Assembly (NCBI RefSeq): GCF_003461955.1
Contig: NZ_QTYB01000015.1
Location: 23,145-87,144 of the forward strand
Source: Ruminococcus sp. AM36-2AA
GTDB taxonomy: Bacteria; Bacillota; Clostridia; Lachnospirales; Lachnospiraceae
Direction: 5' to 3'
DNA: 64,000 nucleotides
Part shown: in pieces, positions 28,014 through 35,462 of the stretch
How the letters are laid out: every line of letters begins with the position of its first letter
Numbering within the stretch: the first letter of the stretch is position 1
Made by a program: the position numbers and the translations under genes
Notes under the pieces: generated by a model
Databases searched by the model: none
Told to the model about the DNA's origin: nothing
What the model saw: only the letters and a program-made list of their open reading frames with translations

Positions 28014-28123
28014 TTCGGCGGGACGCTTTTTGTCTTTCGGCGGAATGCTTTTTGCCTTTCGGCGGGACGCTTCTTGCCTTTCGGTGGAATGCTTCTTGCC
28101 TTTCGGCGGGACGCTTTCGCTGC
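28014..28123 (+). repeat. 22-base tandem repeat, five units
   Basis: Units start at 28014, 28036, 28058, 28080 and 28102. Consensus is TTCGGCGGGACGCTTCTTGCCT; odd units read GGGACG and even units GGAATG, giving a 44-base higher-order period. The fifth unit diverges after GACGCTT. A related half unit (GCGGGACGCTTTCGCTGC) also lies at 27983-28000, before the array. Confidence 0.9.
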
Positions 28124-28133
28124 GGGCGTTTTT

Positions 28134-28182
28134 GCGAGGAGGGGAAGCATTCCTAGTTGCGAAGGCCATTTCCCCTCCTCGC
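28134..28182 (-). repeat. Long hairpin with conserved 23-base loop, left copy
   Basis: A perfect 13-base stem (28134-28146 with 28170-28182) encloses a 23-base loop containing GTTGCGAAGGCCAT. The same loop, in inverted orientation and with a different but still paired stem, is at 28754-28802. Shared CCTCCGGCYACGC follows outside the stem. Confidence 0.85.
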
Positions 28183-28373
28183 ACTCCTCCCCTCCGGCTA
28201 CGCAATTTGCTGCAGGTTGTGGGAATGTGTATGTTTATCGGAGGGGCGATGGATTCTACGGTATTGAGTGTGGTTCGTTGTGCCGATTTTTATTCGCTTT
28301 GGACGAAATGCGGCCTGCTTGGCAGGCCTGTTTCTGTTGTTTCCTGGGACCTGTTCTGTTTGTAATTAATTTT

Positions 28374-28439
28374 AACCAAATCAAGTAAGTCCCCTGCGGG
28401 GTTGCGAAAAGCAATAAGCAATGGGTGGGGACTTGCTTG
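28374..28439 (+). repeat. GTCCCC palindromic repeat, copy 1
   Basis: Outer stem CAAGTAAGTCCCC against GGGGACTTGCTTG, with an inner GC-rich hairpin. Its first 31 bases are identical to the minus-strand copy at 57905-57965, and related copies lie at 58391, 61031 and 62330. Confidence 0.8.
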
Positions 28440-28466
28440 TATCATGAGGAGTGCAAGCTCCTCCTG

Positions 28467-28533
28467 ATAAACTGCGGAGCAGTTATTTGGTGTAGAGCTA
28501 CGTAGCGAAGCGGATTGCGAATATCCGCTTGAC
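28467..28533 (+). repeat. Dispersed repeat: ACTGCGGAGCAGTTATTTGG + GCGGATTGCGAATATCCGC
   Basis: The first 24 bases (28467-28490) are identical to the minus strand at 53676-53699. The last ~34 match 24650-24682. So two smaller mobile-looking modules are joined here. Confidence 0.75.
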
Positions 28534-28561
28534 TTTCATACCGCAATTATGTTTAAGACGC

Positions 28562-28618
28562 TCTCAGGGAACAGGCACGCCAACTCTTCCAATGAATCTC
28601 AGGGAACAGGCCCGCCAA
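28562..28618 (+). repeat. 22-base direct repeat with GC palindrome
   Basis: TCTCAGGGAACAGGC at 28562 and 28597 (22 bases each, one mismatch). The second runs into GGCCCGCCAAGCGGGCC, a hairpin. Confidence 0.7.
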
Positions 28619-28640
28619 GCGGGCCGCTTTCCCGTACGGT

Positions 28641-28698
28641 AAAACAAAAAATCGGCTCAGCCTGTCGCTGCCAATACAGCAGCATACAGGACTGAGCC
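28641..28698 (-). terminator. Terminator downstream of the BspA-like gene
   Basis: GGCTCAG...CTGTATGCTGC pairs with the opposite arm GCAGCGACAGGCTGAGCC, followed on the minus strand by ATTTTTTGTTTT. Confidence 0.75.
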
Positions 28699-28753
28699 AA
28701 TAAATTATCACCCTCTACAGCGCATCACAGCGGCGTGGCCGGAGGGTTGGGGT

Positions 28754-28802
28754 GTGGGGAAGGGAAATGGCCTTCGCAACTTCGAATGCTTTCCTTCCCC
28801 AC
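28754..28802 (+). repeat. Long hairpin with conserved 23-base loop, right copy
   Basis: Ten perfect pairs (28754-28763 with 28793-28802), one G-T and two A-T pairs, around a 23-base loop that matches the left copy at 21 of 23 positions in reverse orientation. Confidence 0.85.
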
Positions 28803-28835
28803 GGTTTTCCCCCCACTTTTCACAAAAGCCAAAAA

Positions 28836-30752
28836 TCATTTCACTACAACCTTACATTTCACAGTCTTACTTCCGGACTTCACATAAATATAAGCCGTAC
28901 CCTTTTTCTTCGCTATGATCTTACCAGCAGAAGTAACAGTCGCAACTTTTGTATTACTTGATTTATAAGTAATCTTCTCCGTACTGGTTCTCGGTGTAAG
29001 AACCGGTTTCAATGTAGCAGTTTTCTTCACCCGAAGGACAAGGGAAGATTTTACCCCTGTAATCTTTGTCGTTTTAACAGAACGAACAGTCACCGTCACA
29101 TATGCTTTTTTGTTACTCTTGAGTGTAACGGTCAGAGTTGCCTTGCCTGGAGTTTTGCCTGCAACAACCACACACTTTCCGTTTGACTGTTTTGTAACTG
29201 TGGCAACCTTCGTATTGCTGGATTTCCAGGAAACCACGGAATCACCTTTTTTATAAGTCACATAAAGGGATGTCAGCTTCTGCTGTGGGTTCAGAGTTAC
29301 TGCTGTTCTGGAAACTTTTATGGTTGGGGTAAGCTTATTTCCGGTTACCCTACTTGTGTAATAACATACTTTACATGTACGCATCTTTTTTTCCGGCTGG
29401 CTTATGGTAGCTTCCTGCGTCACTTCCCATGGTCCGTAAGAATGTGCACTTCTCGGCAGGATCGGTTCTGTGGAATCTTTATCAATCACACCGCATTCTT
29501 TGCAATGATAACTCTTGGTTCCACCCTTTGTACAGTCATAAAAATCCATATCATTTTTTTCATCATAGATCTTCTCTGCACTCCAGGTATGTTCCTTACC
29601 TGGCACGGTAACCGTACTGCTTTCGTCGATTGCGCCGCAAACGATGCAGTGATAGCTTTTAGTTCTTGCAACCGTGCAGTCGTAAGGATCTTCTCCGTCC
29701 CATTCTCTTTCCTGGCTCCAGATATGTTCATCTACTTTATCTGATGCAAAATTATACTCAATATTCATAAAATCCGGATTAAAAACTGTATCAAGCTGCA
29801 GCTTTTTCCACTGTGCCTGTGTTCCTGTATACTGGATCACTGATGGATCACAGCCTTCAAACGCAGTCTTGTCGATTTTTGTGATACTTGCAGGAATGAA
29901 TATTCTTTTAACATTGTAATCATACTGAAATGCGCCTGCCGGAATTTCTCTCAGGCTCTCCGGCAATACGATACTTTTCAGGCTGTCACAGCCGTTAAAA
30001 GCCTTTTTTCCTATGCTGGTAATACTTTTGGGAAGTTTCAGTTCTCCTTCCAGACCTCCACAGAATCAGAAAGCTCCATCACCTACAGATGTAAGGCCAT
30101 CTGGAAAATTGATCTTTTTCAGTACGGTGTCATTGTAAAATGCCTCTGTTCCGATCTTTTTGACATTTTTTCCTAGTTCCACTTCTTCCAGATACAACAT
30201 ACTCGCAAACGTATTTGCACCCAATGTGGAGATTCCATCACTGACTTTTACCCTGGTAATGTCGAATGCTGCCCACGGCTGCGTAAAAAGCCCATCCGGC
30301 ATATCCGGAACAGCTCCTGTGCCATTGATCACAAGCTCTCCATTGTCATAAAAATCCCATGTGACCGTATTTGACAGACGCCCTGATTTCTGGATTGAAG
30401 CGCCAACATCTGTAGCTGCTTCCGCATTATCAGAAAAATCTGCTTCTTCTCCATCTCCAAATCCCTCTTCTTCGTTTACATCCTGCACTGCTTCCGCACC
30501 TTCATCAAGAGAAAGTTCTTCTTCATCAACGGATCCCTCTTCGGAAACCTCTGTATCCTGTGCCCCGGATTCTGCAATATCTCCTGTCTCCTCTGGAGTC
30601 TCCCCCATTGCTTCTGTCTCCACAGAATCCCCTGCGCTTTCCACGCTCTGCTCGATCACTTCCGTGTCAGAAAGATCTGCCGCATCTGCCATCGTGCATG
30701 GTTCCAGCATCATAAGACCTGCGATCAGTAATGAAACCACTTTCTTTTTCAT
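28836..30752 (-). pseudogene. BspA-like leucine-rich-repeat surface protein with Ig-like domains, interrupted by TGA
   Basis: One 639-codon frame with a single in-frame TGA at 30068-30066. Before it: ATG at 30752 with AAGGAGG, a signal peptide, an Asp/Glu/Ser-rich region, then BspA-type repeats (LEEVELGKNVKKIGTEAFYN). After it the repeats continue in the same frame (GELKLPKSITSIGKKAFNGC). Next come Cys-pair modules (CIVCG, CKECG, CKVCY) and two bacterial Ig-like Big_2 domains ending in KCKVVVK. BspA proteins are exported adhesins or glycan binders. Because frame and repeat pattern carry on exactly across the stop, a recent nonsense change, readthrough or a sequence error are all possible; translation as seen stops at ~228 residues. 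Confidence 0.8.
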
Positions 30753-30796
30753 AGATATTTCCTCCTTCTCCTGCAACTTTTTCCCATTTTTGAATA

Positions 30797-30831
30797 CAAA
30801 AAATGGATCCTGTGTATTATACACAGAACCC
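30797..30831 (-). promoter_or_regulatory. Terminator-like hairpin in the leader of the BspA-like gene
   Basis: GGGTTCTGTGTA-TAA-TACACAGGATCC followed by ATTTTTTG on the minus strand, between the promoter and the ribosome site. It could act as an attenuator. Confidence 0.55.
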
Positions 30832-30859
30832 GTTTTCTCTGTCGCAATACTATGTTATG

Positions 30860-30888
30860 ATTATACGTTTTCATACCAATCGTGTCAA
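30860..30888 (-). promoter_or_regulatory. Consensus SigA promoter of the BspA-like gene
   Basis: TTGACA-17-TATAAT, a perfect match, ~105 bases before the start codon. Confidence 0.85.
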
Positions 30889-30945
30889 TATTTTACAACA
30901 TGGCACAAAAAAGTTTACCCGGAATAATGTATCCCTTATCTGTCT

Positions 30946-31941
30946 TCAGGACTCCGATCCATCACTCTCTGTCATCTGTGCTTCAATAGCCTTTCCAAGC
31001 CGGTTATAGATCGTTACCGCATCCTGCACATGCAGCGGGCTTCCCGTATTCCCCGCAGCGCCGGCAGTTACCAGAATATATTCCCGGTCATAAATTTCCG
31101 CAAAGCTGGCCAGGCACAGGCCCGCCTCACTGGTATATCCCGTCTTGCCTCCCAGGATCTTGCCCCCAGTAACAGAAGTATCCGAAATGTTCTTGAACAT
31201 GGTACTGTAATATGTAATTCCACTGGGGTGGATGTTGGTAACTCCGGTAGAATGCCGCGGACTCTCAATGATCTCTCTGAACGTATCGTTCCGAAGTGCA
31301 TATCTGAGCAGCACTGCAATATCCCTCACCGTACTGTAATGATCCGGATCATGCAGTCCGGTAGTATCACAGAAATGCGTTCCATTCATTCCAAGCTTCT
31401 GCGCTTTTTTATTCATCATTTCCACAAATCCATCCCTGGAACCGCCTACGGTATCCGCCAGTGCGATACAGCACTCCGCGCCAGATGGCAGCATGGCACC
31501 ATAAAGAAGATCAATGGCTCGCACGGTCTCACCGGGCTGAAAACCGGCCTGTGTGGCATCCTGCTCGTAAAGTCCGGCAAACATCTCCTGAGTCAGGGTG
31601 ATCTCCTCATCCAGATCATCCAGGTTCTCAATGGCCACGATCACAGTCATGATCTTCGTCATGGAAGCTGGATAGATTTTCTCATCGCCCTTCATATTTC
31701 CGATGATCTTTCCACCTTTTACCTGCATCAGAACTGCATACGGGCTGTTGATACCGCTCATTTCAAGCTTACGGACAACAGGTCTCTGCAACGACTCCAT
31801 CCAGTCTCCTACACCTTTATTCCAGCCTATGATCACTACAAGTGTCAGGATCACAATCGCCTCCACCAGAAGGCAGAGTGCCATTTTTACTTTGTTTACT
31901 TCTTTTTTTATTTTCTTCGCTTTACGCTTTTTTGATTTCAA
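30946..31941 (-). CDS. D-alanyl-D-alanine carboxypeptidase (peptidase S11)
   Basis: 331 residues. Very basic N-terminus, one membrane segment (~22-42), then a penicillin-binding domain outside the membrane that trims the last D-Ala from peptidoglycan stems. SxxK is ASMTK (~93), the second motif is SGAE (~152, in place of the usual SxN), and KTG is GGKTGYT (~268). TTG at 31941 is the start: GGGGAG lies six bases before it and no ATG upstream of the membrane helix has a site. The SxN change is common in some Clostridial S11 enzymes, so activity is likely. It is downstream of the rplA terminator and reads alone. Confidence 0.88.
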   Translation of the reverse strand: MKSKKRKAKKIKKEVNKVKMALCLLVEAIVILTLVVIIGWNKGVGDWMESLQRPVVRKLEMSGINSPYAVLMQVKGGKIIGNMKGDEKIYPASMTKIMTVIVAIENLDDLDEEITLTQEMFAGLYEQDATQAGFQPGETVRAIDLLYGAMLPSGAECCIALADTVGGSRDGFVEMMNKKAQKLGMNGTHFCDTTGLHDPDHYSTVRDIAVLLRYALRNDTFREIIESPRHSTGVTNIHPSGITYYSTMFKNISDTSVTGGKILGGKTGYTSEAGLCLASFAEIYDREYILVTAGAAGNTGSPLHVQDAVTIYNRLGKAIEAQMTESDGSES

Positions 31942-32143
31942 CTTATACTCCCCATTCAGATCAACTCATCCACAATATCCCCGTGGAAAACATTATCTGC
32001 CCTGTTTTCCCCGTCATTTTTATCTTAACATAATTCAGAATTTCATCTGTAAACTTTATATGAAAAATCTCTAATAATTTTCCAAATCTGCTTGAGCCTT
32101 ATTTATTATAAAAGCATTGAAGAAAAAATCAAGATACCTATAC

Positions 32144-32181
32144 AAAAAAATACCCTGTACAAAGTCTCCTCTGTACAGGGC
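32144..32181 (-). terminator. Terminator of the rplK-rplA operon
   Basis: TGCCCTGTACA pairs with TGTACAGGGTA, followed by seven T on the minus strand, twelve bases after the rplA stop. Confidence 0.9.
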
Positions 32182-32193
32182 ATTTAAAATTTA

Positions 32194-32889
32194 TTACTGA
32201 GCTAATTTAACCGGGTTAAGCTTAACACCAGGTCCCATTGTCGGAGCGATTGTAACGCTCTTCAGATACTGACCTTTCAGTGTGCTAGGTCTAGCCTTTG
32301 TGATAGCTCCCATAAGCGTCTGGAAGTTGTCGCTTAACTGCTCCTCGGTAAAGGAAGCCTTTCCGATCGGAACATGGATGATGTTGGATTTGTCAAGACG
32401 ATACTCGATCTTACCTGCTTTAATGTCGTTAACAGCTTTTGTTACGTCCATTGTTACAGTACCAGCTTTCGGGTTTGGCATTAAACCTTTCGGTCCAAGT
32501 ACACGACCAAGACGACCTACAACGCCCATCATATCCGGTGTTGCAACTACAACGTCAAAGTCAAGCCATCCCTCGTTCTGGATCTTCGGAATGAGGTCCT
32601 CAGCTCCTACGAAGTCTGCTCCTGCTGCCTTTGCCTCTTCTGCCTTAGCATCTTTAGCAAATACAAGTACACGAACTTTTTTACCTGTTCCGTGTGGCAG
32701 AACAACTGCTCCACGGATCTGCTGATCTGCGTGACGTCCATCGCAGCCTGTACGGATGTGAACTTCGATGGTCTCGTCGAACTTAGCTACAGCTGCTTTT
32801 TTAACAAGGCTGATAGCCTCTGGTGCATCATATAATGTTGCGCGGTCTACTGCTTTCGCAGCTTCCACATATTTCTTTCCTCGTTTCAT
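32194..32889 (-). CDS. rplA: 50S ribosomal protein L1
   Basis: 231 residues, full length. Binds the L1 stalk of 23S rRNA and acts as a translational repressor of its own operon. The signature near the middle ([10 protein letters not shown] after [12 protein letters not shown]) is present. ATG preceded by AGGAGG. Last gene of the operon here: no rplJ or rplL follows, and a terminator closes it. An L1-site mimic sits just before its ribosome site. Confidence 0.97.
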   Translation of the reverse strand: MKRGKKYVEAAKAVDRATLYDAPEAISLVKKAAVAKFDETIEVHIRTGCDGRHADQQIRGAVVLPHGTGKKVRVLVFAKDAKAEEAKAAGADFVGAEDLIPKIQNEGWLDFDVVVATPDMMGVVGRLGRVLGPKGLMPNPKAGTVTMDVTKAVNDIKAGKIEYRLDKSNIIHVPIGKASFTEEQLSDNFQTLMGAITKARPSTLKGQYLKSVTIAPTMGPGVKLNPVKLAQ

Positions 32890-32902
32890 TTCTATAACCT
32901 CC

Positions 32903-32934
32903 TGTGGTATTTGCGGGGAAAAGCCCTCCCACTT
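32903..32934 (-). promoter_or_regulatory. L1-binding-site mimic in the rplA leader
   Basis: AGTGGGAGGG...CCCCGCAAATACCACA on the minus strand. GTGGGAGG and AATACCAC are the two strands of the L1-binding helix of 23S rRNA. The ribosome site follows at once. A second copy precedes rplK. Confidence 0.75.
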
Positions 32935-32984
32935 GAAAATTTCACTTTTTCTACGGGAACCCCGAACTTAATCTTCGGTATTTA

Positions 32985-33410
32985 TTAGTCTACGACTTCG
33001 ATTCCCATACTTCTTGCTGTACCGGCGATCATGCTCATAGCAGCCTCGATGGATGCTGCATTGAGGTCTTTCATCTTCAGCTCAGCGATCTCCTGAACCT
33101 GTGCCTTAGTAACTTTAGCTACTTTAGTCTTGTTCGGTGTACCGGAACCAGATTTGATGTTTGCAGCTTTCTTAAGAAGAACTGCTGCCGGCGGAGTCTT
33201 GGTTATGAAGCTGAAACTTCTGTCAGCGTAAACAGTGATGACAACCGGGATGATAAGATCTCCCTGATCAGCTGTTCTTGCGTTGAACTCCTTAGTAAAC
33301 TGTACGATATTTACACCGTGCTGTCCAAGAGCCGGACCTACAGGTGGTGCTGGAGTTGCTTTACCAGCCGGAATCTGTAATTTGATATATCCTGTTACTT
33401 TCTTTGCCAT
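32985..33410 (-). CDS. rplK: 50S ribosomal protein L11
   Basis: 141 residues from ATG 33410, chosen for AGGAGG eight bases upstream and for the standard length; the frame opens three codons earlier. Forms the GTPase-associated region with L10/L12. N-terminal [22 protein letters not shown] and GTARSMGI near the C-terminus are typical. Between nusG and rplA, the normal order. Confidence 0.97.
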   Translation of the reverse strand: MAKKVTGYIKLQIPAGKATPAPPVGPALGQHGVNIVQFTKEFNARTADQGDLIIPVVITVYADRSFSFITKTPPAAVLLKKAANIKSGSGTPNKTKVAKVTKAQVQEIAELKMKDLNAASIEAAMSMIAGTARSMGIEVVD

Positions 33411-33425
33411 TTTCGGCACCTCCTA

Positions 33426-33458
33426 TGTGGTATTGGCGGGGGTGTGTCCCTCCCACTT
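33426..33458 (-). promoter_or_regulatory. L1-binding-site mimic in the rplK leader
   Basis: AAGTGGGAGGG...CCCCGCCAATACCACA on the minus strand, directly before the rplK ribosome site. It agrees with the rplA copy in both conserved strands, while the loop between them differs. Confidence 0.75.
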
Positions 33459-33478
33459 GCTGTTACCTTGTTTTTTAA

Positions 33479-34000
33479 TTACTCAGCTTTTTTGATTTCT
33501 GTGAAACTTATCTCTACCGGTGTTTCACGACCGAAAAGCTCAACATTGATCGTTACTGTCTGTTTCTGCATGTTGATACCTGTGATCACACCTGCAGTAT
33601 CTTTCCATGCACCACCAGTAACGACTACCATGTCGCCCTCTGCGAAGTCCACTTCGATATCCGGTTTCTGGATACCAAGCGGCAGCATTTCCTCTTCTGT
33701 AAGAGGCACAGGCTTCGATCCCGGTCCTACGAATCCTGTAACACCTCTGGTGTTACGGACAACATACCAGGTATCGTCATTCATCACCATATTGAGAAGC
33801 ACATAGCCTGGAAACATCTTTTTCTGAACCTGTCTTGAGGTTCCGTTCTTCATCTCAACTACATCCTGCAGCGGAACACGTACCTCCAGGATCTGGTCTT
33901 CCAGGTGTCTGTTCTCGATCGTCTTTTCAATGTTGGCTTTTACCTTGTTCTCATACCCGGAATAGGTATGGACAACGTACCATTTTGCTGCTTCTGACAT
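33479..34000 (-). CDS. nusG: Transcription termination/antitermination factor NusG
   Basis: 173 residues. An NGN domain (WYVVHTYSGYENKVKANIEK at the start, FPGYVLL in the middle) and a C-terminal KOW domain (EGDMVVVTGGAWKDTAGVI). Binds RNA polymerase and links it to Rho or ribosomes. 16 bases after secE. Confidence 0.97.
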   Translation of the reverse strand: MSEAAKWYVVHTYSGYENKVKANIEKTIENRHLEDQILEVRVPLQDVVEMKNGTSRQVQKKMFPGYVLLNMVMNDDTWYVVRNTRGVTGFVGPGSKPVPLTEEEMLPLGIQKPDIEVDFAEGDMVVVTGGAWKDTAGVITGINMQKQTVTINVELFGRETPVEISFTEIKKAE

Positions 34001-34015
34001 ATAATCACCTTGTCC

Positions 34016-34222
34016 TTACTTCATTAAGAAATTAATGCATTCCAGGATTCCGGAATCCATTACACTGATAACCGCTGCCAGGATGATCGTGATGATCACG
34101 ACCACAACAGTCTGCTTTGCCAGTGTGGGACGGTCTGTCCAGACAATCTTCTCAAATTCTGACTGAAGTCCCTGAAACCAACTTTTCTTCTGCGGCTTAT
34201 CCGCAGATTTCTGTTTTTCCAT
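34016..34222 (-). CDS. secE: Preprotein translocase subunit SecE
   Basis: 68 residues with one membrane helix at the C-terminal part (~38-62) and the conserved amphipathic WFQGLQSEFEKIVWTDRPTL before it. Clamps SecY in the export channel. Between rpmG and nusG. Confidence 0.95.
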   Translation of the reverse strand: MEKQKSADKPQKKSWFQGLQSEFEKIVWTDRPTLAKQTVVVVIITIILAAVISVMDSGILECINFLMK

Positions 34223-34247
34223 AGCATAACCTCACAAATCTCTGTGA

Positions 34248-34397
34248 TTACTTTGTTTCCTTGTGCAGAGTGTGTGTATGACAGAACTTACAATATTTCT
34301 TGGTCTCCATTCTCTCAGGATGGTTCTTTTTCTCCTTCGTCATATTGTAGTTACGCTGCTTGCACTCGGTGCATGCTAATGTAATCTTAACGCGCAC
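34248..34397 (-). CDS. rpmG: 50S ribosomal protein L33
   Basis: 49 residues from GTG 34397 (GGAGGTG six bases upstream), below the length that simple ORF lists show. Sequence begins [18 protein letters not shown] and ends [14 protein letters not shown]. The CTEC and CKFC pairs make it a zinc-binding (C+) L33. First gene of the rpmG-secE-nusG-rplK-rplA operon, downstream of a clear promoter. Confidence 0.95.
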   Translation of the reverse strand: MRVKITLACTECKQRNYNMTKEKKNHPERMETKKYCKFCHTHTLHKETK

Positions 34398-34508
34398 AAC
34401 TTCCACCTCCAGTGTTTTCATTTGCACGGTCTTTTACGCCGCCCGGAACGTGTATCCGTCGTCATTTTCGGGCATAAAAAAAAGACCTAACTTCCATGTC
34501 GCTCGTCA

Positions 34509-34538
34509 ATTTTATCACAGAGCAGGTGTGCAAGTCAA
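34509..34538 (-). promoter_or_regulatory. Promoter of the rpmG-secE-nusG-rplKA operon
   Basis: TTGACT-18-TAAAAT on the minus strand, ~110 bases before the rpmG start. The region from here to 34723 also holds GGGGC/GCCCC and ATAAGA/TCTTAT hairpins and GCGAAGCGGA, a fragment like the GCGGATTGCGAA repeats; no gene is seen in it. Confidence 0.75.
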
Positions 34539-34723
34539 GCCTTTTTCGCTTAATATATAAAGAAATTCACGGTTCCATACAGACGCCTCAAGTGCACAAA
34601 CTCGATTCCGCTTCGCTGCATCTCGTTTTCGGGGCGTCGCCCCTATGCAGCAAGTCATAAGAAGCCTCTTATGTGCAGGCACAACGTGTCTTCTTCTGTC
34701 TTCCTGCACACTTTCGACTGGTA

Positions 34724-35461
34724 TTAAAAGTAATCATATCCTCCATGGATATCCACAACACTGCCGTTCATATACCCATTAGACAGCACCGCGTACGCCA
34801 TATCCGCCACTTCCTCCACAGTTCCAAACCTGTGAAGGGCGATCTTTCTGTTGATACGGTCGTAGCTCTCCTGGGTGCGGGCACTGTGCCAGGGAGTTTC
34901 GATAAATCCCGGTGCAATGGCATTAACGGTGATGCCTTTTGGCTCAAATTCCTTTACCAGAGATTTGGTCAGGAAATGAATGGCCGCCTTGGTAACTCCG
35001 TATACAAGGGAAGAAGAATACGCCTGCTGCCCTGCATAGGAACCGGTAAAAAGCACACTGCCGCCTTCCACCATCATGGGCCGCAGTTCTTTGACCATGA
35101 ATACCGGCACGGAAAGATTGGTGTTTACGATCCTTGTCCATTCCTCAAAACCATAGTCCTCATATTTCGCATAGGTGCTGATCCCGGCGTTGCTTACCAG
35201 CCAGTCAATATGATCAGCCCGTTTTTTCAGCTCTTCCACAAAAGCCATCATTTCATTATAGGAAGACATATCTGCCTTCATCAGGATCACCTGAGATTTT
35301 TTTTCCTCAGGAAGGCTGTCCCGAAAAACAGCAGCCTTTTTCTCATCATGTCCGTATGTTACAAAGATCCTGTCTTCTTTCGCAGATTCCGCCAGGATCT
35401 TTTCGGCGATCCCTCTTCCGATTCCGGAGGTACCGCCTGTGATCACAGTTATTTTTCCCAT
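34724..35461 (-). CDS. SDR-family NAD(P)-dependent oxidoreductase
   Basis: 245 residues, Rossmann fold. TGGTSGIG (~8-15) binds the cofactor, NAG (~91-93) is kept, and the catalytic set is Ser in TGSYAG (~141) with YGVTK (Tyr ~155, Lys ~159). Substrate unknown. It begins one base after the stop of the TPP-enzyme gene, so the two are translated together, and it is the last gene of the surface-polymer operon. That place suggests reduction of a sugar or polyol precursor made by its neighbours. Confidence 0.9.
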   Translation of the reverse strand: MGKITVITGGTSGIGRGIAEKILAESAKEDRIFVTYGHDEKKAAVFRDSLPEEKKSQVILMKADMSSYNEMMAFVEELKKRADHIDWLVSNAGISTYAKYEDYGFEEWTRIVNTNLSVPVFMVKELRPMMVEGGSVLFTGSYAGQQAYSSSLVYGVTKAAIHFLTKSLVKEFEPKGITVNAIAPGFIETPWHSARTQESYDRINRKIALHRFGTVEEVADMAYAVLSNGYMNGSVVDIHGGYDYF

Positions 35462-35462
35462 T

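Larger units (their letters stand above)
27849..28640. other. Gene-free repeat nest upstream of pfl
   Basis: About 0.9 kb here (27.85-28.83 kb in all) carries no convincing gene. ORFs through it are GC-rich, repeat-driven (frames alternate because the unit is 22 bases) and lack ribosome sites. It holds the 22-base tandem array, a palindromic GGCCTGC/GCAGGCC hairpin at 28312-28328, a GTCCCC repeat, a GAGGAG/CTCCTC hairpin at 28447-28464, a dispersed 67-base element and a 22-base direct repeat. Matching inverted hairpins flank this block at 28134-28182 and 28754-28802. Confidence 0.7.

Noticed and set aside
28014..28123. Possible CRISPR array
   Set aside because: Units are directly adjacent with no spacers, and no cas genes are in the window.
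27807..28388. Overlapping Arg/Ser/Pro-rich ORFs on both strands in the repeat block
   Set aside because: They arise from the 22-base tandem repeat read in several frames; no start signals and no known domain.
30066..30068. Selenocysteine codon at the in-frame TGA
   Set aside because: No convincing SECIS-type stem-loop follows, and the position in a leucine-rich repeat has no reason for selenocysteine.
31030..31935. 301-residue plus-strand ORF
   Set aside because: Antisense to the D,D-carboxypeptidase gene; no start signal.
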